Shown here: positions 12,771 to 23,580 of the stretch, one piece after another
Position numbering within the stretch: the stretch's first letter is position 1
Layout: each line of letters begins with the position of its first letter
Assembly (NCBI RefSeq): GCF_021155765.1
Contig: NC_060106.1
Span: 19,432,031 to 19,496,030, forward strand
Direction: 5' to 3'
Length of the DNA: 64,000 nucleotides
From: Diprion similis
Taxonomy: Eukaryota; Arthropoda; Insecta; Hymenoptera; Diprionidae
Made by a program: the position numbers and the translations under genes
The notes under the pieces: generated by a model
What the model saw: the letters and a program-made list of their open reading frames with translations, nothing else
Told to the model about the DNA's origin: nothing
The model's database searches: none

Positions 12771-14974
12771 CGCTTAATCGATTCCTCTCGCAAAATCACG
12801 TCGGAATAGTGCCTCCATGATATAATCGCAGCACTTTTCAAAGTCGTCGAAATTTTGGCCAAAAATCCAAAGGGGTTAGCCTTAGTTTTTTTCTCATTTC
12901 CGGACCCGAAAATTTTTCGTCCAGGAATCGATTTGTATGACCCTTCCCGGAGTAAATCGACCCTCAGGAACTCAAAAAACACATGAAAAAGAGGGTAGGA
13001 CCAACAGCAGAGAAATGAGGACGAAAATAAGCAGTTTTTCGCCTGTAACTTCTCAGGCGTTGCTCGCAGCGTATTTGGACTGCGCTTAATCGATTCCTCT
13101 CGCAAAATCACGTCGGAATAGTGCCTCCATGAATTAATCGCAGCACTTTTCAAAGTCGTCGAAATTTTGGCCAAAAATCCAAAGGGGTTAGCCTTAGTTT
13201 TTTTCTCATTTCCGGACCCGAAAATTTTTCGTTCAGGAATCGATTTGTATGACCCTTCCCGGAGTAAATCGACCCTCAGGAACTCAAAAAAGACATGAAA
13301 AAGAGGGTAGGACCAACAGCAGAGAAATGAGGACGAAAATAAGCAGTTTTTCGCCTGTAACTTCTCAGGCGTTGCTCGCAGCGTATTGGGACTGCGCTTA
13401 ATCGATTCCTCTCGCAAAATCACGTCGGAATAGTGCCTCCATGATATAATCGCAGCACTTTTCAAAGTCGTCGAAATTTTGGCCAAAAATCCAAAGGGGT
13501 TAGCCTTAGTTTTTTTCTCATTTCCGGAGCCGAAAATTTTTCGTTCAGGAATCGATTTGTATGACCCTTCCCGGAGTAAATCGACCCTCAGGAACTCAAA
13601 AAACACATGAAAAAGAGGGTAGGACCAACAGCAGAGAAATGAGGACGAAAATAAGCAGTTTTTCGCCTGTAACTTCTCAGGCGTTGCTCGCAGCGTATTG
13701 GGACTGCGCTTAATCGATTCCTCTCGCAAAATCACGTCGGAATAGTGTCTCCATGAATTAATCGCAGCACTTTTCAAAGTCGTCAAAATTTTGGCCAAAA
13801 ATCCAAAGGGGTTAGCCTTAGTTTTTTTCTCATTTCCGGAACCGAAAATTTTTCGTTCAGGAATCGATTTGTATGACCCTTCCCGGAGTAAATCGACCCT
13901 CAGGAACTCAAAAAACACATGAAAAAGAGGGTAGGACCAACAGCAGAGAAATGAGGACGAAAATAAGCAGTTTTTCGCCTGTAACTTCTCAGGCGTTGCT
14001 CGCAGCGTATTTGGACTGCGCTTGATCGATTCCTCTCGCAAAATTACGTCGGAATAGTGCCTACATGAATTAATCGCAGCACTTTTCAAAGTCGTCGAAA
14101 TTTTGGCCAAAAATCCAAAGGGGTTAGCCTTAGTTTTTTTCTCATTTCCGGAGCCGAAAATTTTTCGTTCAGGAATCGATTTGTATGACCCTTCCCGGAG
14201 TAAATCGACCCTCAGGAACTCAAAAAACACATGAAAAAGAGGGTGGGACCAACAGCAGAGAGATGAGGACGAAAATAAGCAGTTTTTCGCCTGTAACTTC
14301 TCAGGCGTTGCTCGCAGCGTATTGGGACTGCGCTTAATCGATTCCTCTCGCAAAATCACGTCGGAATAGTGTCTCCATGAATTAATCGCAGCACTTTTCA
14401 AAGTCGTCAAAATTTTGGCCAAAAATCCAAAGGGGTTAGCCTTAGTTTTTTTCTCATTTCCGGAACCGAAAATTTTTCGTTCAGGAATCGATTTGTATGA
14501 CCCTTCCCGGAGTAAATCGACCCTCAGGAACTCAAAAAACACATGAAAAAGAGGGTAGGACCAACAGCAGAGAAATGAGGACGAAAATAAGCAGTTTTTC
14601 GCCTGTAACTTCTCAGGCGTTGCTCGCAGCGTATTGGGACTGCGCTTAATCGATTCCTCTCGCAAAATTACGTCGGAATAGTGCCTTCATGAAATAATCG
14701 CAGCACTTTTCAAAGTCGTCGAAATTTTGGCCAAAAATCCAAAGGGGTTAGCCTTAGTTTTTTTCTCATTTCCGGACCCGAAAATTTTTCGTTCAGGAAT
14801 CGATTTGTATGACCCTTCCCGGAGTAAATCGACCCTCAGGAACTCAAAAAACACATGAAAAAGAGGGTAGGACCAACAGCAGAGAAATGAGGACGAAAAT
14901 AAGCAGTTTTTCGCCTGTAACTCCTCAGGCGTTGCTTGCAGCGTATTGGGACTGCGCTTAATCGATTCCTCCCG

Positions 14975-15210
14975 TAAAATTACGTCGGTGCCAGAGTGCA
15001 TGAAATAATTGTTCTCAACACTTTTTAAAATCTCCCAATTCTCCACCAAAAATCCAATGGTGTTAGCCTTACCCTTCCCCGGGTCAAAAATCTTCCGTCT
15101 TGGAATTGAATCGTACGACGCTTTCCACATTAATTGGACCCCAAGAAATGTGAAAGTGGTACAACATCAACAGATCAGAAAGTACGAAAAGTATACAGGG
15201 AAATACTTTT
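14975..15210. repeat. Diverged satellite monomer at the array edge (A)
   Basis: From 14975 the sequence can still be aligned base by base with the monomer (TAAAATTACGTCGG, AAAAATCCAA, GTTAGCCTTA, CGACCC-like and GGTACAAC blocks). It is clearly diverged and contains a 9-bp (three-codon) deletion relative to the array units. Similarity fades near 15210. It marks the right boundary of the homogenised array. Confidence 0.8.
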
Positions 15211-15555
15211 CCTTTATTGATTTCATTACAGGTTATATCAAATAGTATCAAAACAGCATTATACTTATTGTATTCTGTAGAGATTTATTGCACCTGTCTG
15301 CAGGGCAGAACTTGAACTATATTCACAAACCACAAACATAACTTTCTTATATAACATGTATCATATATCGTTTATAGTAAAATATACTGCACTGCTATTT
15401 CCCCATAGTCTCTGTCTTCCACTTTGATACCATTCGGAATCTTGTTGATGTACTATACACTTACACCTGAACATTCGTACTAGACTGGTGGCATATTGAA
15501 TAAACTGTTACTGATCTGAAACCAAAACTTTGTATCTACGATTTTATTTTTCTTT
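15211..15555. other. Unannotated spacer between edge monomers
   Basis: AT-rich sequence of about 345 bp. I see no satellite similarity, open gene or RNA gene in it. Confidence 0.5.
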
Positions 15556-15960
15556 CCCATCTTCCTAAGAAATCCAAAGTGGTAATCTTCCTTTTTCTGT
15601 AAATTCCGAGTCTGAAACTTTTTGACTTGAAATCGATCCGAATCACTCATATCAAACTAACACGACCCCAAGAATCACGAAAAAAGCACTGAAAATCTGG
15701 TAGGTGCAACGCTTGAGAAGACGCGTAGAAAATTCCTCGTTTTTGGACTGTAACTTTTGACCCGCGCGCTGCTCGAAGCCAGTCTAAACTGCACGCAATC
15801 GATTCCTCTCGCAAAATTACGTTGATGTAAGGCATCAAGAACCCAATTGTATTATTATTCAAAATTGGCAAATTACGACTGAAATACTTCAAAGACAAGG
15901 TTACCCTTCCTTTCACCGCAACTTTTGAACCAGAAATTTTTCGTCTTAAAATCGTAATCA
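15556..15960. repeat. Strongly diverged satellite monomer at the array edge (B)
   Basis: The order of blocks is the same as in the monomer: AATCCAAAG at 15571, a CGAGTCTGAAA block, GACCCCAAGAA, GGTAGGTGCAAC, TTTTTGGACTGTAACTT and a GCGCTGCTCG block. Then follows a 26-bp stretch at 15797-15822 identical to the array consensus, and part of the next unit up to about 15960. The minus-strand frame of the array is still open over 15647-15961 and aligned (VILREESI is kept). The sequence has otherwise drifted far, and a stop lies at 15645-15647. It is an old copy that escaped homogenisation. Confidence 0.75.
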
Positions 15961-17602
15961 TGTCGATACAAATTATGCAACGTACACCTCATGCGTAAAA
16001 TATTTGTTGACGGCAGAAACTGGAAAGTCCGGCTGAAATTTAGCACGGTGTATATCGCACAACATGTAATTGCACGTCGTATTTCTACTTGGAATTTCTC
16101 TGAACCGCATTTTACAACAGTCGACCCGTACGTATATCCGTTCTCCTATTGTGTGGTGATCGTATAGTGAAAAATCCCCCTTTCCAAACCTCAAAAAACA
16201 GTATCAACCACAGACATTGTTGAATTGAGCTCGCGTATATTACAGTCGCAATACTTATTCCTAGAAAAACCGATATTCGGAAAACGTTGACACGTGTTCA
16301 GCCTGCGGTGTGCTGTAGAATGAAAGGTTTCCATAAAATTATTGCGCTGCACAGAATCTGGTTCTGCACAATCGTCTGGAACCTGAAAATGAGAAAACGG
16401 TTTTTAGTTGGTTCCCACTTCAAATCGATGGATAAGAATATCTGGGAAGCCTGGAAGGTTCCAAAATTCAATGATAAAGTACAATCGATAAAAAGGAGAA
16501 AACTTTTTTTCTAGAAAACTCAGATCTTCGCTGTATTTTCTTGCTTATTATCTTTCAGAGAATTCGATTTAATTTTTATCAAATTGATTATAGATATCTA
16601 CCACCAGCAGAAGTGATTTCGAGTGGCTCAAGGCTGAGCTCAAACGTACAGTCCAGTCAAAGAACTGTAAAGCTGAAAAAAAAATTCTACAAGCATAAAT
16701 TTTAGCTACAATATAACAATTAATCACGATTTTGAATTTCTGCAATTGAAAAAATAGGGTCGTTTGAACAATTTTTTCATTGCAATAATAATTCAATACT
16801 GAGGAATGTTACATCGGGTAAATGCAACTAAACCAACCGTCCCTACAGCTCTTCGACTGGACTGTACTGTCCAGTTTGGTGCATGCTTATGAATCGTCGA
16901 AATATAAGAAAACATACGTACCCAGAAGCGTGATAAGGAAGCAAGATAAAAATGTGAGGGTTCATTATATACGGCAAATGGAGATTCCCTGAGGGCAGGC
17001 TTATCTCGAAACTGTCTTCTTCTACGCGCAGCAGCGTAGCTCTGCAACTCATGTAGGTACCTACTAAAATCTCGTTAATAATTCAGGCCTCCAAAGTATT
17101 CCGAGAACGATTGACAGCACTCGAGTTGCGAGATACGTTGCTGCGGTTCTCCGCTGCAATTATCATTCGCCAACGATTGCATAAATTAAGTCGACGGTTG
17201 CACAACCGACATCACATCAAAGGTAAGCATTGGTTGTGCCGCCCGCTTGTAGCAACATCAATAACCATAGTATATATACATATACATATTACAGCGTTGA
17301 ATAAATTCTGCCACGCATTGTAAGTATAAATTTTGAATAGTTAATAATTAATTTTCAAGCGTACAATAACAATGAACAATTGCGCTTTGTCCACGTGCTT
17401 TAAAGTGTTCGAGGATGTGAGATTACAGCGTAGGCTTCGATGGTTGACTTTCCTCGGATCTAAACTGGGTCGACGCCAGCACAGATAAGCAAGCGCGTCC
17501 AGTTGTGGTGTCAAACCACATTTGATACCGGACAGTTTCGTCGCCCTTGCCTATCTTGCCTGTCGCAATATGCTACGGTAGTACGTCAAGTATATATCAT
17601 CA
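15961..17602. other. Intergenic, nothing recognised
   Basis: AT-rich DNA with only short open frames on both strands. None has a start context, splice signals or family similarity that I can support. Confidence 0.5.
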
Positions 17603-17809
17603 TGAAAAATGAGACGGGGTTGAAGTTCCGAATTTGAAAAGTTCCGAAAGCGCCTAATCCGAATTATTTGGCAGCGAAACTTGAAGCAGAGAAGTCAAAT
17701 CGAATGAAAAATCAAAACATATGTTTATTTCAAGTTTCACCAAAAAATTTGCAATTTGGCACTTTGAGAAATTTTCAAATTCAGAATTTCAACCCCGTCT
17801 CTGAAAAAT
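17603..17809. mobile_element. 191-bp hairpin MITE with 8-bp target duplication
   Basis: The first bases from 17611 (GAGACGGGGTTGAA) are the exact reverse complement of the last bases ending at 17801. The inverted similarity continues inward for about 75 bp per arm at roughly 80 percent identity, through GAATTTGAAAA and a GAAACTTG block, leaving a small centre near 17700. The element is flanked on both sides by the same 8 bases, TGAAAAAT (17603-17610 and 17802-17809). An 8-bp duplication is typical of hAT-type insertion. No transposase remains. The superfamily assignment is inference. Confidence 0.72.
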
Positions 17810-20562
17810 AAAGGAGAAAATCTATCAGGTCTAACACAATTCATCGTAATTATGATCAGTGGAAATAAATTTGTTATTTCTTGTAACAATAAAGATAATT
17901 TGATATTGGTGCAGCAATAAATTGATGTTACAATTTTGATTATCTGAAGAAAAAAAACGCAGTAAACTAAATAAATAGATTTAGCCTCATAATAAGTAAA
18001 AAATTTTACACTGCAGACGACTATAGGTATATATATTGTAGGAATTCTTACTTGATGCATCCACGATCAAGATCTTAATACCACGCAGTTGCAATCTGTA
18101 ACCTTGACAATTGCTGCGGTGAACGAGAACAATAATGGTTTCAAATTATTATTCTCACTATTGCGCACGTTTCTTTATATGAATTTCCTTGATGCGTCTG
18201 TAAAATCAACGGCAGGAAATACTGAACAATTTTATCAAAATCGTGAGGGACAAGACCTTTGATTTTTAAACGAAAAAAAAAATTCTAAAAAGAATATTTA
18301 TCCAACATCTCGCCGTTTGATTACAACTTAATTACGTCTCGAGTTCCGTGGATGAGAGGATTTCAGTATGTATTAGTCTTTCTGTGATTGGTATTCAAAT
18401 CAGGCAAACGTAGGTGTTTATATGTATGTATGTATTATATATATGTATGTATATATAATATCTGTACAAGTTCCAGGAAAATAGAGAAATAAAAACGCTC
18501 AAGATTGAAGATCGTGAGAAAGAGAATAATACACCTATAGCTGGTCTGTATAATTAAGAAGCCTTAAAAGAATATCGCATGACAATAAAAATTCAACATT
18601 GCATTCAGGATTTTCAGGAAAATGTATTGTGTCTATATATGGCAGGTAATTCCGCCTACATTATGCCTATGTATAATAGCTGTATACGTTCGTAGTTTTC
18701 TGTCCATTAAACTGTTTCGTTTCGTTTTTTTCTTTCCTTTCTTCTCTTTTTTTCATTTTGTTTTTGTTTTTTTTTTTTTGTTTTTTTTTCTGCTTCTCAT
18801 ACATGTATCTTTACTGCAATTACTCAGGTGGAGGAACTATTAAGCAGGTACAGCGATTCGCAATTAAATATCCTGAGTATAACGAGTTAATCTCCAATTA
18901 AGATGATTGTATGTATGTAACGCGTGCATTTATAAAGTACCTACGTAGCTGCTGGTTATGTACGTAGAGAGTGTGTTAGCTGGCGGGAACGGGAAACATT
19001 AAAATGTCTGCGGTCACGGTGAAATACATGAACTGTCCACATGTGTATACGTATATGTCGAAGACTTACACATGCAGAAATACGTGGTTAAAAGTCAAGG
19101 ATTTTTACTTCAGATTTACAGGCTACGTGTACGGCTGCATATAAGGTTTACAATAATTTTATGTGGTAAATTATGCTTCGAGCAGATTGCGTTGACAGCT
19201 GTCAAGAATGGACTCAATTGTATATTATATATTATATATAGTATAGGTAACTATAATGTATTTCATTTACGTTGAACGGCTGTTCCACTTTCGAATACAC
19301 ATTCGGTCGTTTAATTATCATGCATGGAACTGAGGCTTGGCTCGTCAAGTGATTGTGGTCGTTAAATGCTGTTTAAAGCCTATAATTATAGAGCTTCGAC
19401 GATACAGTTTTTTACTTCTCTTGTGAACTTTGAAAATTAGAAAATGGTGGTGGAAGAACGGAGATTTATACACGACACGGTGTAGAATAATCCAATGCAA
19501 ACTTCTGCAGATAAAAAATATGAGAAATTCTAGCTTAGTCCATTACCGCAACGATTATTTGTTTGTTTCTTTCTTGTTGTTTTTTTTTTCTTTTTTTTTC
19601 TCCTCCTTATTACCTTAGAATCGCGTCTCAAGGACCGGTTAAATTTAATTTCGAAAAATTATAGGTATCGATTGCTATCGAAGGTTTTCTGTCATCCCGA
19701 AACGCGATTTATCTCTCGCTTCTGCAATTTTTTTTTTTTACCTCATATTGGGTTGTTATTCATTTATAATCGACAAGCTATATAACATTATTATGCTTTC
19801 TGCCTTGATTATACCAATGTCTATAGATATACTAATTTAAAATATATACATGAATATATACTATAACTATAATTTCCAAGCACTCCTCTATACATGTATA
19901 TGATATTATAATTACCAATTCAATCTGCAGATGAGACTAACGCAACATGTAAGCTTATTTTAACACCTGCCTTCGGTAGGAATTCTCATAATTTTTTTCT
20001 ACTCCTTTCATTCCTTCTTATTTCCTACTTCTGACTTTATGCGGTTTGGCCCACGCGTTTGTTTATTACCTACAGGTACTTTTGTATAGGTATAATATAT
20101 GTGCATATTCGGTTTGCACAGTGTTTTCATAGTAATTGTACTAATTCGCACGTGACCTTCGCGGTTTTATAAGTTTCAAATTATACACATATCTTATACA
20201 TATAGTTATGTACACGCGGACTAACGAACTCACTTCATTATGTCCGATCATGCATGTATTATAAACATATATATGTATACGTATATGCATATACGTACTT
20301 TGTACCTAAGTAGCAAAGTACGCAAAGAGCATAAATTAGACAGCTAATATAACACGCGAGAGTTTCAAGATTTGCTTTGAATTCAGCTGAAGAAAAGACG
20401 GTACTGAAGACGAAGAAGAAGAAGAGATGAGAAAAAACGAAAAGAAAAGGCGATGTGTTTACGTAAGTATTTAACGCACGTAACAGACGATCGTTAAAAA
20501 ACCACATGCCAGACCTTGAAAAATGCGTTAAACCTTCTCTACGCAATCGGCACACAATTGCA

Positions 20563-20563
<1 letters not shown>
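17810..20563. other. Intergenic AT-rich DNA with simple repeats
   Basis: No gene recognised. It contains TATG/TA-rich microsatellite-like stretches (about 18418-18465 and 19218-19245) and a pyrimidine tract at about 18717-18800, which creates an artificial Phe-rich reading frame. Confidence 0.5.

Positions 20564-20624
<61 letters not shown>
20564..20624. repeat. (TA)n microsatellite
   Basis: Uninterrupted alternating TA over about 61 bp. Confidence 0.97.
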
Positions 20625-20626
<2 letters not shown>

Positions 20627-20769
20627 ATACAATTTTACATACACGTATACTTTTATTCATCTGTTCATGCTACACATCCTAATTGTCCCTGTGACATTTA
20701 TTTCGCAATGTAATAATGGAAAGTTGTAAATATCAAGACCTGCATACAACGATTATTATCTACAATGAA

Positions 20770-21160
20770 ATAAAATGTCCTCCAATGGCGGCCTGCTAAT
20801 TGAGAAAGAACCTTTTACTGGAAATTCAATTTGCCCTGAGGGAGCCTCGGGCGAGGAAGAGAAGTAAGGAAGGACGAAAAGGGCGCGAAGACATTGCGCA
20901 GGGGGATCGCAACGGAACAAAGGGGAATTCCCCCGCGAAAAATTCAATCCCCAATCGCAATGCTTCGCCGTTTAAAATTCACGAGCGGTGTTAACGGCGA
21001 ATATGAGACACGCAATGTGCAAGCCAGAGCTAGTCTAGTAACCAAGAGATGTCAAGGTGCGAGTGCAAAACCCTAAACGGCTGTAGTAGCGCCGGCGATT
21101 GCGCAGCGCGGAATACAAAATCGATTGTCTATTGGTTACGCGCCTGCCTATATCAGCGCA
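20770..21160. promoter_or_regulatory. GC- and CpG-richer patch, possible promoter
   Basis: It stands out from the AT-rich surroundings by many CpG dinucleotides and contains CTATTGGTTACGCGC, which includes an inverted CCAAT motif (ATTGG) near 21131. No convincing coding exon is attached. Promoter function is inference only. Confidence 0.25.
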
Positions 21161-22800
21161 TAGATCTATGATTTACGATTTATTACCTCGCACACAGATC
21201 GACGACGATCCGCCCTCTTTTGTTGTCGCAAATAACGCGCAAGCGTCGCGTGGAATAATTAATACGTTTTTGTTCAACGCGAATAATGAACGCGGAAAAA
21301 AAAGAACAAGAGAGAAATTTAAATGGTGCAAAATTTATGAAATAAGAAAACCTGCAGGATCAAGATCATAGATCTCTGTAAGAAACCTGACTATACTATA
21401 CTAAATGACCTTCAGATAGTATCAGGCCCGATATTTACCTTTTTCGAAATTGACATCAACGCGTCAAGTTCCAAATTTAACCTCACAATTTTAAGAGGAC
21501 GTATCAGTAACACGATCTGAAAAAGAGATCAATCGGAAGTGAAAAAAAAAAGAAAAAAATGGGTCGCGCTGCTCACGAAATATGTATGCAATTCTTCATG
21601 CTCGATATCTACGATCAGTGATACGGTTCAATTAGTGATTTGCATGATAATCGGATGGATAAATTGATGGTATTATAACCATAAAGAAGTTCGAACATGA
21701 AATTGCAGAGCATTGATCGAAAGTTTAGATTACGAGTTGACTTATATTTATTCCGCGATACAAAATCGACTAGAATGGTTACCTTTCGCTCTAACGAGCA
21801 CGTCTATAACTACTGGATGTGTAGAAAAATTTTGGCACCTAGAAATATTTGGATCGAAGACGCTGCGCTAGGCGCCAGCGCCTCTCGGAACTGATTCGAA
21901 CGCTTGCCAAAAAGTTTGCGGATTCTTCGAACCGATGCTGTGCCGGACGGATTGGACATATTACAAGGCACCCGAATTAAACTCTGGTGTTATACTTTCT
22001 GAGTCACGATCTAAACCATCGATAATCACAGATGACTAGATTTCGAGTCCGTTTCTCACGTACATCGATTTTTTTAGCAAGTCCTCAGCAAATCGCGAGC
22101 TGAATTAGATTATGTAATTGCAACGCGATTGAGCAAGATTTAAAAACCGATCACATACTGAGTAAGTTGAAAATAAGAAGAATGTGTTGTAACTGATTTC
22201 ATAGAAATGTGAAAACAGAAAGCTTGTTTTTCAGTGCTAAACCTTCGCTTCATAAATCATTGAGAAATGTTAATTGTATCCGGACGTCTCGCTGCAGTTT
22301 CTGATTGAAATAGTCGCCCATTGGAATTTTCCGGATCTATACCTAATCTTTCCTTGAGAAAATATGTGTAATCCATGCTGTATAATCGTGTACATAACAT
22401 CGACTGTTAGTTACTGAAAATCCATTCGTTCTGTTCAAGTATTTTAATTGAAGTGAATGGTTCCGTATATAGTTAAAAGAAGTGAGAACGAAACAAGTTG
22501 AATGTGTAAATAGCTACCTCAATATCTATTCTATACTTTTCGCAACATACAATATTACACACTTCTACTATAAATTATGCACATACAAAACACACAGCTA
22601 GAAGCTCATTTCAGTACGTAATCAGCTGTTGCAAACACAAAAGTGTATAAATAATTGCATATCACATCGCAAAAAATCTGTGTGCACCCACACAGAGAGT
22701 AAATTCAGTTTCCCGTGGGAGCGATCGTGGTTTACGTTACCAACCCACGGGGGAATAAAAATTCAAAACCAAGTTAAAAAAAGAAGAAAAAAAAACAGAT
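21161..22800. other. Intergenic, nothing recognised
   Basis: Ordinary AT-rich sequence. Short frames only, with no family similarity. Confidence 0.45.
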
Positions 22801-23040
22801 TCCTGCAGCAGCCGCGGACTTTTGTGCACTCGGCTAAACCCACGCTGCCCTAGAGGCTTTCACGAAACAGATTAATATGGCCGCGGCCACCGCTTACGGA
22901 CGAGCGTGAGACGCGTGTGTAAGAATAAGGATTGTGCAGGTCCGGTCAGGCTAGGTTGCTTCATCCTTTCGGGGCTTGAGCTCCACGTCTCCGCCCCGGA
23001 AACGACGCCGCGGTTGTTCCAACCTGCAGCGCAAGGGCAG
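22800..23040 (+). promoter_or_regulatory. CpG-rich patch with a possible tiny first exon
   Basis: The CpG-rich sequence includes GCCGCGGCC. An ATG at 22877 opens nine codons and is followed by a GTGAGA donor-like site at 22906. This could be the first coding exon of a long gene whose other exons I cannot find, or chance. It is reported as regulatory-like sequence only. Confidence 0.2.
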
Positions 23041-23050
23041 CAGAGTCGTT

Positions 23051-23580
23051 AGAATAGAAAGAGGAGGAAGAGGAAGAGGAAGAAGAAGTAGAAGATGATA
23101 AAGGAGAAGGAGAAGGGGGGTTAGAAGAAGATGAAGAGGAGTGAGAAGAGAGGAAGAAGTAGAAGAAATAGAAGAATTAGAATAAGATGATGAAGAAGAA
23201 GAAGATGTGGTGGCAGACAAACACGAAGAAGAATTAAAGACGATGAAGAAGAAGAATGAAACGAAGAAGAGAAGAAAGAAGAGAGGAATAGGAAAAAGAA
23301 AAATAATAATTAAAATCAGACGAAGAAGAATAAGAATGAGAATAAGATCAAGAAGAAGATGTAGAAGAAGAAGAAGAAGAAGATGAAGAGAAGTTAGAAA
23401 AGAAAGAAGAAAAACGAAGAGGAGGGAAAAGAAAGGAAGTGGAAAAAGAAGAAAAAGATGAAGAAAAAGAAGAATTAAAACATGACCATGAAGAAGAAGT
23501 AAACGTGCTAGAAGAAAACACGTACTGGAAATTAAATGAGACGAAGAAAAAGAAGGAGAATAAGAAGAAGAAGAAAAGGG
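23051..23580 (+). repeat. Polypurine (GAA/GGA) low-complexity tract
   Basis: About 530 bp in which the plus strand is nearly all A and G, built from degenerate GAA, GGA and GAT triplets. The complementary strand has an open frame of 230 codons of Leu/Ser/Phe (22951-23643), which is a composition artefact. Such tracts can adopt triplex (H-DNA) structure and are unstable. Confidence 0.9.

Larger units (their letters stand above)
1..14974. repeat. Satellite array: 48 tandem monomers of 312 bp
   Basis: The same sequence recurs head to tail with unit starts at 1, 313, 625 and so on to 14663. There are 46 units of 312 bp and 2 of 311 bp, which sums exactly to 14974. The window opens inside the array, so its left end is not seen. 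Units differ at roughly twenty recurrent positions, for example GAATTA/GATATA after the CATG, GGACCCG/GGAGCCG/GGAACCG, GGGTAGG/GGGTGGG, GAGAAATG/GAGAGATG, and TTTGG/TTGGG/TTGCG near the unit end. On the minus strand one frame has no stop in most units, giving a 104-residue periodic translation that is broken only by an occasional TGA (units whose CATGAA is preceded by a T) or a 1-bp deletion. I interpret the array as satellite DNA and not as a protein-coding gene. Whether it is centromeric, pericentromeric or interstitial cannot be told from the window. Confidence 0.97.

Noticed and set aside
3769-14665. Very long minus-strand open frames (431, 1856, 431 and 920 codons) as genuine repetitive proteins
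   Set aside because: They are the periodic translation of a satellite whose unit is a multiple of three. Variation looks neutral, the frames start and stop at random indels or substitutions, and no gene context exists. The possibility is kept as a finding, not as a CDS.
1-14974. CRISPR-like or rDNA-like array
   Set aside because: Units are 312-bp direct repeats without spacers and without rRNA or tRNA similarity, in a eukaryotic context.
18622-18843. Phe-rich frame
   Set aside because: Produced by the pyrimidine tract at 18717-18800.
20516-20713. Tyr/Ile-repeat frame
   Set aside because: Produced by the (TA)n microsatellite.
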